Of a DNA stretch of 64,000 bases, positions 11,428 through 22,166 are shown piece by piece. Below the pieces are notes generated by a model. That model had not been told where the DNA came from and made no database searches. It saw nothing but the letters and a program-made list of their open reading frames with translations. Made by a program: the position numbers and the translations under genes. Origin of the DNA: Sialis fuliginosa. Its lineage: Eukaryota; Arthropoda; Insecta; Megaloptera; Sialidae. The stretch spans positions 24,564,267-24,628,266 of the forward strand of contig OY540809.1 of NCBI GenBank assembly GCA_961205875.1, given 5' to 3'. Positions within the stretch are counted from its first letter, which is position 1; every line of letters begins with the position of its first letter.

Positions 11428-11975
11428 TCTTAATATATATAATAACGTTGGTGCGTATCATCAGGTCTAAACCACTGGACGTATCGAAGCCATATTCACA
11501 CCATATGTTCGTTTGGTGCAAGATATGTAAAGTACAAGGTAGCCTCTGTTGCTCGGTGCGACAGAGGGATATTAGTCGTCTAGGGTGCCAAAATATAGAG
11601 AAGGGAATTATGTGCCCAATCATAACAAATATAGCGAGACGGGGAATTCGTAATCTGAGGTGCCCAAGGTGATTGGTCAAAAGCTACTGAGGCAACCTAT
11701 GTATTTATTAACCTTGCGTTTGGTGCTCCGATAAGTTTATCTTTTTTTGACCTGTTAGGTGGCGCTGAGGTCGAGATATTTCGATAAATTCTATAATATT
11801 TATGGTCCAATTTGGCTCATATTCAGAATATAATATGTTAATTACGTGGAAAGAAATATTTTTTAAATGGACCCGATAGGTGGCGCTGTAGTCGAAATGT
11901 ACGAAAATGTGTATTTATGGGCTGATTTTTAAACAAAATATTTTTGGACAGAACAACGTTTGCCGGGTCAGCTAG
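11428..11975 (+). mobile_element. Helitron-like family E, copy 3, carrying an insertion
   Basis: It starts TCTTAATATATATAATAACG and ends TGCCGGGTCAGCTAG|T, i.e. 5' TC and 3' CTAG before T. The internal motifs of family E appear in order (CCACTGGACGTATCGAAGCC, GTGGCGCTGAGGTCGAGATA). Copy E2 shows the sequence without the insertion at 11519-11716. Confidence 0.65.
11519..11716. mobile_element. 198-bp MITE inside Helitron-like E3, 9-bp target duplication
   Basis: CGTTTGGTG is present at 11510-11518 and again at 11717-11725. The element has imperfect inverted ends of about 37 bp: CAAGATATGTAAAGTACAAG then GTAGCCTCTGTTGCT on the left, and CAAGGTTAATAAATACATAG then GTTGCCTCAGTAGCT from the right. 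A 9-bp duplication fits Mutator-like or a similar superfamily. Confidence 0.65.
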
Positions 11976-12889
11976 TTTGATATAAATCTTTAAAACAATT
12001 AAAAAAATAATTAAAGTAAAATATGTTGCCCCTCCCATCCCACAGACTAGGTTCTTAATAAATATATTCTTTATTATTTAAAATAACATTTTTTTCATAA
12101 AAACGATAGCAATATTTTTGTATTACTAAATCTTAAATTTATCGCATGAAGCAACGCTATTTATGCATAATTTAAATTTCAAGATTAATATAATATTTTC
12201 AACGCTATCATTAACATACTATCACGATATGTTAAACTTTATAAAATTAACTATAATCGATAGATATTCCAATATCAAATTTAGCAGACATGGGTTTTCC
12301 AACTTTAAAAGAGATATACATTTAAATAGAATGTTTTTTAAGACTTTCCAGCAGATTTTTTCCAAAATATTTTTAATATAAATAACGAATTTTCAGAAAA
12401 AATATTTCAGACAAAAGTTTCATGGTTTTGAGGGCGCTAAATATTGACTTCGTGGGTTTACCTTGATAAGGTCAACTTGATGGGTTTCCAGGTTTAACTT
12501 TTTTTTTCAATTCTAATTCCATATTTTTTGTTGTAGATACGTAATTTACGGGGAGGAGGGAACAACTTTGTATGAAATATTTTTTCTGAAAATATCCATT
12601 TTTTATTATATATGGAGCAAAACAATCAGAAATTTTTGGATTTTGAATAATATTTCACTCAAAAACTATTAATTTTTAAGAAAAATCACAAGAGGAAAAA
12701 AATTCTAAGATTTAAACAAGGATGCTCGGAGATTTTTTCAAATGTATTACCAACTCTTTTGAGGGAAGAAAATGTAATTTTAGATTTCAAACGATTCTAA
12801 CGCAATAGAATATTTCGATAGTATAAGATCATAACATGATAACTGACACTGGTCATTTTCTGTGAACCATTATTCCGATTTTGTTTTAC
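11976..12889. other. AT-rich DNA without recognised features
   Basis: Nothing beyond A/T-rich sequence and short chance frames is seen. Confidence 0.5.
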
Positions 12890-13730
12890 GGTTCTTTCGT
12901 TTGGTCGTATTCATTCGATAAATACGTAATAAAAAACGAACTCGCGCCCTGAGGGTTCCGTACCGTTATACAGTGTATTCCAAGTTGATTAAGACAGGAA
13001 ATTTAACATGGGGACAATTAGAAATGTTGTAGTAACTTTTGGTCAAATTTAACGATGTGTGATTGGTGCATTTTGAAATTCCGCCTCGAAACAAACTGAT
13101 AAATTTTAAATTAATCAACAGTATTTTGTTTTCAACAATTAAAGTAAGCATCCTAGATAAAATTATAATAATATTTTTTGGCAGATATAAATTTGAAAAC
13201 AAAATACTAATTACTATTTTATTAAATTTCAAAATACACCAATCACACATCGTTAAATTTGACCAAAGGTTACTACAACACCTCTAATTGCCCCCATGTT
13301 AAATTTCCGATGTATTAATCAACTTGGAATACACTGTATAAAACTTAATTATTGACAACAGTTGTGTTGATAATGGACACGATTCTCAAAGCATCTTTGT
13401 GTGTATGCGTAAAATTAAGATTGTCATGTAATAATTCCACATAGAATTAGAAATGAATGATTTCCGGATTTGTTCCTTTACTTTTACTTTGAAACCTTCT
13501 TTCGTACCAAAATTCAAGATTCTAGGTCAACGAGAAGTACCCTATATCAAAATATGCTTTGAAAGGCCGTATCTTTTTATTGTATTCAGTTAGAAACTTG
13601 AATTTTTTACATAACTATGAGGCTGTAAATATTAGTATTTGATATGAATTTCAACTTAAAAATATGTCTGGACAGACTGACAGATCTGCTAGGGTTCAAA
13701 TTTTCCATTTTGACGTATGAAACCTTAAAA
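12890..13730 (-). repeat. Repeat H (GGTTCCGTACC type), minus copy with MITE insert
   Basis: GCCCTGAGGGTTCCGTACCG, then AAACTTAATTATTGACAACA and GGTCAACGAGAAGTACCCTA, match the complement of the copy at 47289-47730 in the same order. I recall this family as common in Lepidoptera. A TA-flanked MITE interrupts it. Confidence 0.6.
12967..13340. mobile_element. MITE with about 128-bp inverted ends (TATACAGTGTATTCC)
   Basis: TATACAGTGTATTCCAAGTT on the left is mirrored at the right end. Pairing extends through the AACGATGTGTGATTGGTG block to about 13095. The two ORFs on opposite strands here (13063-13287 and 12966-13250) are simply translations of the two arms. Comparison with the 47289-47730 repeat shows the site without the insertion. 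Confidence 0.75.
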
Positions 13731-14292
13731 AATAACTTATTGATATCTGAACAAAACAGACACACTTCAAACTTTCATATTACTCTCTTGAGAAAGCACA
13801 TTTTTGTAGTTATCATGTTATGACTTAAGATCACTGAATAATAATATATTACTGTCTACATATTTATTACCAAAAAACTGCATATAAAAGAATAAGATAT
13901 TACACATATATATAAAAAACTTAAATCACTCGAAAATAATTCATGCCTAACGTCAGTCGAGAGAAAAAACCTTGATTATTATGTAACGATGATTTTCATG
14001 GCCCGTGAGCACTTAATTGCTGGAAAAGTATTAAATTAAATCTTTTCCCTTCCGGCTAAAGCAGCAGATTTTTTCGTGGTTGAGAAAAATTATGCGCAAG
14101 AAGGAAAATCTATAACCTAGTTTTATATTTTATGTAGCGAATATTCGAATGCATGCATGCTTTTAAATTTATAAGTATACATATGTTTTTGAAAAATGTA
14201 TAAATAAACTGAGACTAGTATTAAGAACGTCTTGTCTCGATATTAAATTATGCAATCGGCAATCGATACTTACATATTATATAATCAACTAA
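13731..14292. other. AT-rich DNA without recognised features
   Basis: Only a short GC patch near 13950-14100 is seen (for example TTTTCCCTTCCGGCTAAAGC), with no supported gene or repeat. Confidence 0.45.
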
Positions 14293-14713
14293 GGTACTGG
14301 CACCAATCTTGGATATGACCCAGTAATGACTATTTTTTAATTGAATGTACTAAATTAGAAATATTTGTTGATATTTGATTACTATCATCTATATACATTT
14401 AACTGTCTTACAACGTGATTTGATGAAAATCGGCAAATAGGTGTCAAAATGGTGGACATTTAAACTAATTATTAGTATAGGTAATTTATTTATTAATTAT
14501 TATATTATCATAGAAACAGCTTTAAATTATTTCAAATTTGACGATTCTTTCTTTAATATCTTTTGTGTTGTAGTATTTATCATTTTGTAATCATAAGCAA
14601 GTGTCCATCACTGCGTGCTTATTACTGGTTTTACTTCATCCATTACGGGAGAAAAAACATAAACAAAATAAAAGGTTATAATTAAAAAAAAACATAATAA
14701 CTGGTGCCAGTAC
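14293..14713 (+). mobile_element. MITE family M, copy 1
   Basis: The ends are inverted, GGTACTGGCACCA and TGGTGCCAGTACC. The interior shares GACAGTTAAATG-, CGTGATTTGATGAAAATCGG- and GTGTCCATCACTGCGTGC-type blocks with an opposite-orientation copy at 45801-46352. Confidence 0.7.
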
Positions 14714-14726
14714 CGTATTCTTTTAT

Positions 14727-14894
14727 TCCATACTAATATTATAAATGCAAATGTAACTCTGTCTGTCTGTTTGTTCACGACTCAACCGCTAAACCGATCT
14801 TGATGAAATTTTGCAAGGAGATAGCCTTTATCCCGATTTTTATTAGATAAAAAAATACAAACTCCACGCGGATGAATTCGCTGGTAATAGCTAG
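14727..14894 (+). mobile_element. Helitron-like family C, copy 2
   Basis: It starts TCCATACTAATATTATAAAT, contains a CTGTCTGTCTG run and ACCGATCTTGATGAAATTTT, and ends with CACGCGGATGAATTCGCTGG then TAATAGCTAG|T. The compact 168-bp copy shows both Helitron termini. Confidence 0.7.
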
Positions 14895-15312
14895 TATAAC
14901 ATATGATAAATATTTTTCACATATTATTTAATAGTCATCAGCCAAACTAGAATCATGTTAAAAACAAGACGAGACGAGTGTAGCCGATCTCATTTCACAA
15001 AAACTAAATAATAGTAATAATAATTTTTGTTATTTGTACAAAGCACATTAATTGCGTCTACTACTTTATACGACATAAAGATCAAAAAAACATCTGCCGA
15101 GTAAATGCACAATATTTCCTCGTGCTAAATTCATCAAAGGTAATCAATTATTGAACAATTTAAATAAAAACCGATAGTGTTCAGATAAATTGCCTGCCAT
15201 TGGTTAACCATTTAATTTTTATACAATTTTTCTAAAAAAATATTAGCACCTGATTATTTTTTCGTATATTTTTAATTTTTTGACAATTTAAATCTAAATC
15301 TAAATTTACGCA

Positions 15313-15500
15313 AGTTTTGAGGCTTCCGCGGTGGTCTTGATATAGATCTTGGCTTCTGGGTGTAAGCCGCGTCGGTTTGGTCGTGTTATCGGCCAACGTT
15401 TTAGAAGAGCCCTGAAGATGTCCACTGCAATGTGTGACGAAACGTTGGCCGATAACACGACCAAACCGACGCGGCTTACACCCAGAAGCCAAGATCTATA
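15313..15500. mobile_element. Penelope-like terminal palindrome (61-bp perfect arms)
   Basis: The arms 15341-15401 and 15440-15500 are exact complements (TATAGATCTTGGCTTCTGGG and so on, with GTGTTATCGGCCAACGTTT). They surround a 38-base loop containing CCTGAAGATGTCC, and GACGAAACG overlaps the right arm. AAATTTACGCAA occurs on both sides as a probable target duplication (about 15302-15312 and 15500-15511). Text of the CTGAAGA...GAAACG type is found in the pseudo-LTRs of Penelope-like retroelements. A related copy lies at 56732-56850. Confidence 0.6.
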
Positions 15501-15609
15501 AATTTACGCAAACGTCAAAATGATATTTAACCCTTTGGACGCGTAAACTGACTAAAGTCTATTGTATTTTTTTCCTTCTGCGATAAAATCGACTATAGTA
15601 CACGACTAG

Positions 15610-17110
15610 GGTTTGCAATCCCGCAATGCGGGATCCCGCATTCCCGCGGGATCCCGCACGTTTTGGAGATCTGCGGATCCCGCACTGAAAATGCGGGATC
15701 CGCGCGGAATTTTTTGAACATTAAATTTGTAGGTCGCGTGCGTTTTGAATACTTTTAAAGCGTAAATATGAATAAAAAAGGTAACAATTTTGAAAAAAAG
15801 TATTAAGGTTGAGATGACTGAATATGAAACTAGTGAAGTATATTATATCTCTTGTTCACGATTAGTTAAGTGGTTACACTGAGTGCGACTCAGGCGACGA
15901 AAGAAGCTCGAACAGCCCCCAGATTACAAAAAAAACATAAAAAATACAAAATACAAAATACAAAAATTTAGAAGAAGAATAGCAGATTAAATGAAAGTTA
16001 ACCATAAAAATTTAATACACAAAATTCGATCTACACGATATTTTTTTAACAGTATTATCCCTAAAATACAACCGTAAATAATGGTATTTAGTGGTTTAGT
16101 TTTACGTGACATACCGTATATACCTACTAGAGTGTTTTTTTAAATTTATTTATTTTTTTATTTTTTCGATCCCGCTAGCCTATGTTTTAGCTTTGGATCA
16201 AAAGTTAATTGTCCCAAAATTTCAGACTCATAGATCAAACCTGTGGACGGCGCAAACCGATTAACATGGGAAAAATTACTTTTTTACTTATGCGTGAATA
16301 TCTCGTTGAAAAATTTATTTATTTTAATTTATTACAGCAGCATATCATAGAGAATTAAATTTCTTACAAAAAAGATCCCAAGTGCTCAAATCATAGATCG
16401 AATATTTTTAAAGATATGTTCGTTTAAGCATTATCATAAAAAGTAATTGGATTTATGAATTGAACACTTAATTCCCTACAAAATATTCCCCTGAGAAATT
16501 TAAAAAAAAAAAATTGTTTTCAACGAGATATTCACGCGTAAGTAAAAAAGTAATTTTTCCCATGTTAATCAAATGGGAAAAAGACTCGGTTTGCGCCATT
16601 CACAGGTTTGATCTATGAGTCTGAACTTTTGATCCAAATCTTAAAAAAACATAGGCCTGCGGGATCGAAGAAATAAAAATAAAAAAAATTAAAAAAACAC
16701 CCTAGTATATACCGGCGCGGCGCGGTGCAACGTAAAAGGTGACCTACGTATAAAACAAGGGCTAATTTATACGCAATCAAGAAGTTAAAAAAAATTGAAA
16801 TGAATAATCGAACAAAAAGACAAAAGTAGTTAATAGCATCTTGTCCTTGTACCTAACATATTAGACAACCTCCTATTTACAGGTGTATTTTATGGATTTT
16901 ACATCGGTCTATACAATACGAGTTACGTTTACGTATCATATGTTACCACTATGAAAATATTTTTCATTAGTTAATTGTCATGTTAACTAAATAATAGTAA
17001 CTTTAAATATGAATAACAAAATTTTTGGAAAAACTGCGGGATCCCGCGGGATTTGAAAATTTCCCGCAAAAATCCCGCGGGAAAAAAAAGTCTGCGGGAT
17101 TGCAAACCCT
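15610..17110. mobile_element. hAT element nested in the TTAA MITE
   Basis: It has 19-bp perfect inverted ends, TAGGGTTTGCAATCCCGCA, and an 8-bp duplication TACACGAC on both flanks, both typical of hAT. The subterminal zones are packed with GCGGGATCCCGC-like motifs, which often serve as transposase-binding sites in hAT elements. No transposase frame remains. The interior contains a further foldback at 16126-16710. Confidence 0.85.
16126..16710. mobile_element. Foldback element inside the hAT element
   Basis: Left text TAGAGTGTTTTTTTAAATTT, TTCGATCCCGC, GATCAAACCTGTG and ACATGGGAAAAATTAC is mirrored from the right end (TAGGGTGTTTTTTTAATTTT and so on). The arms are about 220 bp. GTATATACC is present near both ends and may be the target duplication. 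Confidence 0.65.
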
Positions 17111-17620
17111 ATACACGACTCGTGGAAATCGACTTTTATTGTATGCAAAATTGAGATCATGAAAAGAAAATGTAAATAAAAAAATAGAACATTTTGATTT
17201 TTCTAGGGAAATGTGCACATTTTTATATTATGAATAATTGTTTCGTTATATGGACGCGTTCATAGGGTTAATATGTCAAAGTATATATCAATTTTAAAAA
17301 AAAAACACGATTTTTTAAGGCAAATTAAGATAAATCATTGTAAGGGAATATTTTACAATAAACGTTGTCCTTAACTCAGACCCAACCATCCAACCAAGTT
17401 TCATTAATATCGGTTCAGTGGTTCATGAGTTATGCGTGTGACAAGGATTCAGAGGACAGACACACAGGCAGACATGGAATGAAAAGTGTTTGTCTTAACC
17501 TGAAACGGAAAGATCAATTTAAAATTTTGAAATCGTAGAACAATTTTTTTGTCTCATTCTAAATAATCACAAGACTTCTCGTATTGCTTCTCGTATCTTC
17601 GATATTGCGAGGTAGTTAAA

Positions 17621-18336
17621 ATAAAATAATTATAATAAAATTTCAATAAAATGCATTTAGGCACAATTATAAATGAATAATAATAAGAAAAATTTACTAT
17701 GAGACTATGAAGCTATTTCTTTAAATTGTATACAAGACTCGTATAAATGTGAAGAACTATTTCCAATTTGTATAGTTTTATAAATATTAAATTTTTGCGC
17801 TGCATATTTCTAATTTTACCATTAAATTTTATAAAAATTACGTAAGAATTAAAAAAAATTCTAATTTCACATTGGCAAGTTAAATGTTTTAACAGTTTAA
17901 CATTGGCAGTGTAAACAATGTAAATGAATGGGGTAACTGTTTTACTTTAAAATTTAAATTTAGAATTTTTCTTTAATAACTTTTCAAGTCTATACCGTAG
18001 ACTACAAGAATATTAATTCAAGTTTTAATTAGAATCCTAAAACAACGCAGATTAAAAAGTTAATTACAAATTGAAAGAGGGCAAACTGGGTAAAATCAAG
18101 TTTACCCGTGATACGAACCGTTGTTTCGAAAGGCATGTATGTTTCAATGGCACTTCGATAGATGGCGGTAGGTACTAGCTTCCGCCATCTACTGGAGTAA
18201 AGCAAAATGTTTGAAAGCTTTATTGATAAATCGTTCAAAGCTGTGGGATAATTCAGAATACGTTTTTCTCAAAATAGAAATCTTTATTTTTACAAACCCC
18301 AAATCAGAGTACGTTTTTGAAAGTTTTACCTTTAGT
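17621..18336. other. AT-rich DNA without recognised features
   Basis: A small inverted motif (GATGGCGGTAGGTACTAGCT with TTCCGCCATCTA, around 18161-18192) is the only structure noticed. Confidence 0.45.
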
Positions 18337-18340
18337 TTAA

Positions 18341-18507
18341 CCCTTTCGCAGACACGACGGCATAGGCCGGCAATACAAGAAGATTTGATTGGAACACGTC
18401 GGTATATGCCGACATAAAAAGATTTTGGTATAAAAACAAAAATCCGAATTCAAATATCTAGTGACGTTTTGCGACCGTTTTCAAAAAATCATGTGTCCAC
18501 GAAAGGG
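18341..18507. mobile_element. 167-bp TTAA MITE (CCCTTTCG ends)
   Basis: TTAA at 18337-18340 and 18508-18511. The inverted ends are CCCTTTCGCAGACA and CCCTTTCGTGGACA. Termini beginning CCCTTT at TTAA match the MITE at 15530 and are typical of piggyBac-mobilised elements. Confidence 0.75.
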
Positions 18508-18922
18508 TTAAATGGATTGTAAATGCCATAATAAAAAATGGCATTATATTACGCTAAATTTCTGTAATAATTGGCTTTATAAATGATGCACTTGCAAAAA
18601 GCATACAAAATTTATTTAAAATAATATTTTTATTTATTATTTACTTTATTTTAGGTACATATTTAGACTTATTTAAAAATTACTCATATACAGTGGACCA
18701 TTATAAATTATAATCATTTAAAATACATGTTGAGTAAGAAAATTATATTAACAAAATGTAGTTATTATACCACCTGATATGACTTCCATGTAAATCTTTG
18801 AAAATATAATTTTTGAAGTTATACTTCTTTAGGCGCGTTCAAGGTGAACTTTTACTAATGTAGCGGTAAAAAAATGCGTGTTGGATTTTAGGTTAGGTGT
18901 TGGTTCACCTTTTGAATATATT

Positions 18923-19673
18923 CAGAGGCGGATTATCCATAAGGCAAACTAGGCACGTGCCTAGGGCGCGAGGTTACAAAGGGGCGTGCGCGCGAAATTT
19001 TTGAAAAATAACAAAAAAATAATTGTGTCAGTAACTACCTATGCATAAAGTGACCAGAATTCTAAAACTCTGATGCGGGACACCCCCACATACACATACG
19101 ACAAAAATAATTTTAACAAAAATAAAATTTGACTACAATTGTTTTAAATAAAATCAAGTTTTTTTTATTTTACAGTTGGCAGAAAATCTGAAAACCTTTT
19201 TTTTTTTTTTTAGTCATCAAATTGAAATTCAATTCTTACTTTCTAAGTAAACATAATACTAAAAAAAAAAGCAAATTAAAATGAGCATTTCCTTCCTCTA
19301 CCTAAATTAAATTTTATTTTGTAAAATGCACAATCATGTATAATATAATATTATAAATGTCTAATGAGGGACATTTCCCGGGACAATTTGTGATGCGGGA
19401 CAGACTACTCAAATGCGGGACTGTCCCGCACAATCCGGGACGTCTGGTCACTTTACCTATGCACCTACTTACACAATATAAAAAGTTTCTTGTGTGCACA
19501 AAAAGATGATGTGATAATTTTTAACAAACAAAATATAGACGCCACAATAAGAAAATATTTGAATTTCGGAAATTTCATTGTTATATTTAATATGAAAAGT
19601 TACGTAACAGTGGAAGGGAGGGGCACCGATGAGGTGCTTGCCTAGGGCGCTCTCGACATTTAATCCGCCTCTG
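18923..19673. mobile_element. hAT element (CAGAGGCGGATTA ends), outer member of a pair
   Basis: The inverted ends are CAGAGGCGGATTA with GCCTAGGGCGC repeated subterminally on both sides. The flanks AATATATT and CGTATATT agree at 6 of 8 positions, a decayed 8-bp duplication. It hosts another hAT element at 19046-19455. Confidence 0.7.
19046..19455. mobile_element. hAT element nested in another hAT element
   Basis: The inverted ends are TAAAGTGACCAG, with an exact 8-bp target duplication CCTATGCA at 19038-19045 and 19456-19463. GATGCGGGAC-type motifs recur near the ends. There is no transposase frame. Confidence 0.85.
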
Positions 19674-20263
19674 CGTATATTCAATCGTGTAGATAATATA
19701 GATTTCCATTATGACAGTAGTTTTGCAATTACACCAGCGATTCTCAACTTGTGGGGCGCGCGAGCATATCGAGAAAAAATGAGAAAAATATTATTAAAAA
19801 ATGTAATTAATTTACTGAAAGAAAAGCAATAAAATACATTCTGACATAATACAACAAACTTATAAATAGGATTGTGTCCGTACTGCACAATGTATTTAAT
19901 AATAATAAACTTATCAATATTAAATTAAAAACAAGATTAATAATTATTAGTGACTCCCTTGGGCCTATCTTGCAGAGCAAAGTTTTTCGAAAGAAGTTTT
20001 AATATTAGAAATTGACACTCTAAGCTCTTTTTCTATATTTAGCTGAGATTTTCAGTGAAAATTATTATATGAGGGGCGCGATGAGTATTGTGATTGAAAA
20101 TCGAGTCGCAAATACTAAAACGTTGAGAAACGTTGATTTACACGCTATATGTCGCTACACCAAAGAAATATAACTTCTCACGCGCGTACAAAAAAACACA
20201 CAACCAAAAAATCGAGTCTAAATCGTATATTTAAACTTTTTGATTCATAAAATGTTATATTAA

Positions 20264-21590
20264 ACAAAAAAAAACATCTGCCAAGTACATGCATAATGCT
20301 TCCTCGTGCTAAATTCACCAAAAATAGTTAATTATTGAATAATTAAAAATGAATAATTAAATTAAAATTGTATCCTGGCATTAGTTAAACATTTAATTTT
20401 TATACAATTTTACTAAAAAAATATTAGTTCGAAATTTTTCTTAAGACGCACCTGATTATTTTTTTGTACATTTTTAATTTTTTGACAATTTCAATCTAAA
20501 TCTAAATTTATGCAAACGTCAAAATAACATTTAATATGTCAAAGTAAATATCAATTTAAAAACCCAATGACGATTTTTTAAAGCAAATTGAGATAAATCT
20601 GTGTAAAATAATATTTTACAACAAACGTTGTAGACCTATATTATAGGAAATTGAATGCTCCACAAAAAAGATTCTATAAATTTTCATGTAACATGTGTCG
20701 TTCTTGAGATATTTTGAAAAAATAAATATTTACACACGATTTTGAAATGGGACCAAACCATCCAATCACGTTTCGTTAATATCAGTTCAGTGGTTCAAAA
20801 GTTATGCGTGTGACAAGGATTCAAGGAACAGACAGACAGATACGGAACGAAAAGTGTTTATCTTGATTTTGAAATCGGAGAACGATTTTTTTGTCTCAAT
20901 CTAAAAGGATCACAAATCAGGGCCGGATTAACAACGTAGCAGGAGTAGCAAATGCTACGGGCCCCGCGTCTCTGGGGGCCCCGCGACTTTGCGGAAAAAG
21001 ATCTCTTATTGGATTTATCACTTATCGTCCAATGGTTGACACGGGGTGTCCAAATCTACAGTAATTAATAATTTAAATTTAGGGTTTCCGATCTCGATTC
21101 GATTTAATCGAAAAATTGATTTTTGAATCTCCGATCTTTAATTTTTTTAATCGATTTTTCTAAATTTGCTCAAATCAAATCAAGAAAATTTTGTTTGTAA
21201 ACACACACCTCAAAAAAATTAAGGGATAATTAAAAAAAAAAGAAAAAATTCAAATTTTCAGTTATATTTCCGCGAAAATTCATTTGATTTGCGTGTTCCA
21301 AAGCACATTTAAAAGTTTGCGCTTTCTAATTTTTGAATAAAAATTTCAACAAATTTTGTCATCCCTTTCCGTTTTTTGCCAAGGGTTAAAAGACTTCAAA
21401 AAAATATCCCTTAATTTTTTATTAACTTATCAATTTTTTTAAGGATTGTATATTCTAAATCATGTCAGTCAGCGGCTTAGTTAGGGGGTGGGTAGGGGGG
21501 CGCCACTACCAAGGGCCTCTTTATAACATTTGCTACGGGCCCCGCGCTAGCTTAATCCGGCACTGATCACAAAGCTACAAAGCTACAAAA
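20264..21590 (+). repeat. Repeat B, copy 2, with hAT insertion near its end
   Basis: It runs from ACATCTGCCAAGTACATGCA through CAAACGTTGTAGACCTATAT and TCAGTGGTTCAAAAGTTATG to GGATCACAAA. There an hAT element is inserted. Beyond it only GCTACAAAGC remains of the usual tail. Confidence 0.75.
20918..21565. mobile_element. hAT element (CAGGGCCGGATTAA ends) in repeat B
   Basis: The inverted ends are CAGGGCCGGATTAA and CAGTGCCGGATTAA. GCTACGGGCCCCGCG is present subterminally on both sides. ATCACAAA flanks both ends as the 8-bp duplication, and this is normal repeat-B sequence. No transposase frame is visible. Confidence 0.75.
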
Positions 21591-21799
21591 TTACCAATTT
21601 TTGTTAATACGTACTCTCAACGAATATAACAGTACATACTGAAATACTCAAAACAAAGACGTAATTTATACGTGATTTGCAGTGAATCTCTTCCCATTCA
21701 TAGCAACATCTCATTTCACAAACCTTTTAAAAAATTAAAACATCACTAAAGAATACCCCTAACAACAACAACTTATTTAACGTTTACCATTTGTTGCAG

Positions 21800-21859
21800 A
21801 TAACGGACGACCTCCAGCTTCAGTGTTCTCAGTCGTCGGCCCAGCTGTTAGCGCTGCCA
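21800..21859 (+). CDS. 60-bp exon, likely continuation of the CUB gene
   Basis: The exon has an acceptor (ccatttgttgcag, ending 21799) and a near-consensus donor (gtaagta, from 21860). Joined in phase 1 to the exon ending at 7157, it reads D-NGRPPASVFSVVGPAVSAA with no stop and exits in phase 1 again, so its 60 bp preserve frame. The Pro/Ser/Ala/Val-rich text looks like a linker between extracellular domains; the next domain would lie in a downstream exon not recognised here. GC content is about 58% against very AT-rich flanks. A second frame is also open (ITDDLQLQCSQSS), but it does not fit the phase of the CUB exon. Splice sites and composition make it a probable exon. Its link to the CUB exon is inferred from phase and strand. 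Confidence 0.6.
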
Positions 21860-22166
21860 GTAAGTACTAATTCCCTCTAATAATAAATTATGCATTTTCC
21901 ATTTCCTTTGCGTACATAGAGACTGTTCATATCGCAGCAAATCGCTGTAATAATGTTTTCGAGAAGTAGAAGGTTTGTTGGGGGTTCTATTGTTTCATAT
22001 TTGGTTCCTAAAATAAATGTAGCTATGTACTAATTATTAATTATTCGATGAAAATATCCCCATTTAAGATTAATTAATTTAAATATAAATTTTTATATTG
22101 TAATTAAATTCAACTTTAATCCAAAACAAAGACCAAAACATCAATTTACAAATTCAATTATTAATG

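Larger units (their letters stand above)
15530..17270. mobile_element. TTAA-flanked piggyBac-type MITE, itself interrupted
   Basis: TTAACCCTTTGGACGCG at the left mirrors the right end GGACGCGTTCATAGGGTTAA. Uninterrupted copies of repeat B have a single TTAA at this point (ACATTTAATGTGTC), so the insertion and its TTAA duplication are shown directly. CCC termini and TTAA point to piggyBac. Without the nested hAT it would be only about 230 bp. Confidence 0.8.
15084..17620 (+). repeat. Repeat B, copy 1, interrupted by insertions
   Basis: The head ACATCTGCCGAGTAAATGCA and the tail CTTCTCGTATCTTCGATATT then GCGAGG bound a copy whose uninterrupted length in this window is about 800 bp. Two insertions split it: a Penelope-like palindrome after about 15312 and a TTAA element at 15530-17270. 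Copies B4 and B5 supply the uninterrupted text. Confidence 0.8.
18810..20203 (+). mobile_element. Dispersed repeat J, copy 2, with nested hAT elements
   Basis: The left end TTTTTGAAGTTATACTTCTT then TAGGCGCG, and the right end AAAGAAATATAACTTCTCAC then GCGCGTAC, match the ends of J copies 1 and 3. The interior is occupied by the hAT pair described separately. Confidence 0.5.
7158..21799 (+). other. Putative 14.6-kb intron of the CUB gene
   Basis: This interval separates two phase-compatible exons on the same strand. It holds only repeats: TTAA and TA MITEs, Helitron-like copies, two copies of repeat B and nested hAT and piggyBac-type elements. No other exon-like segment (raised GC, open frame and splice sites together) was seen inside it. 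The stretch 7256-9254 is AT-rich DNA in which I recognise nothing. Confidence 0.5.
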
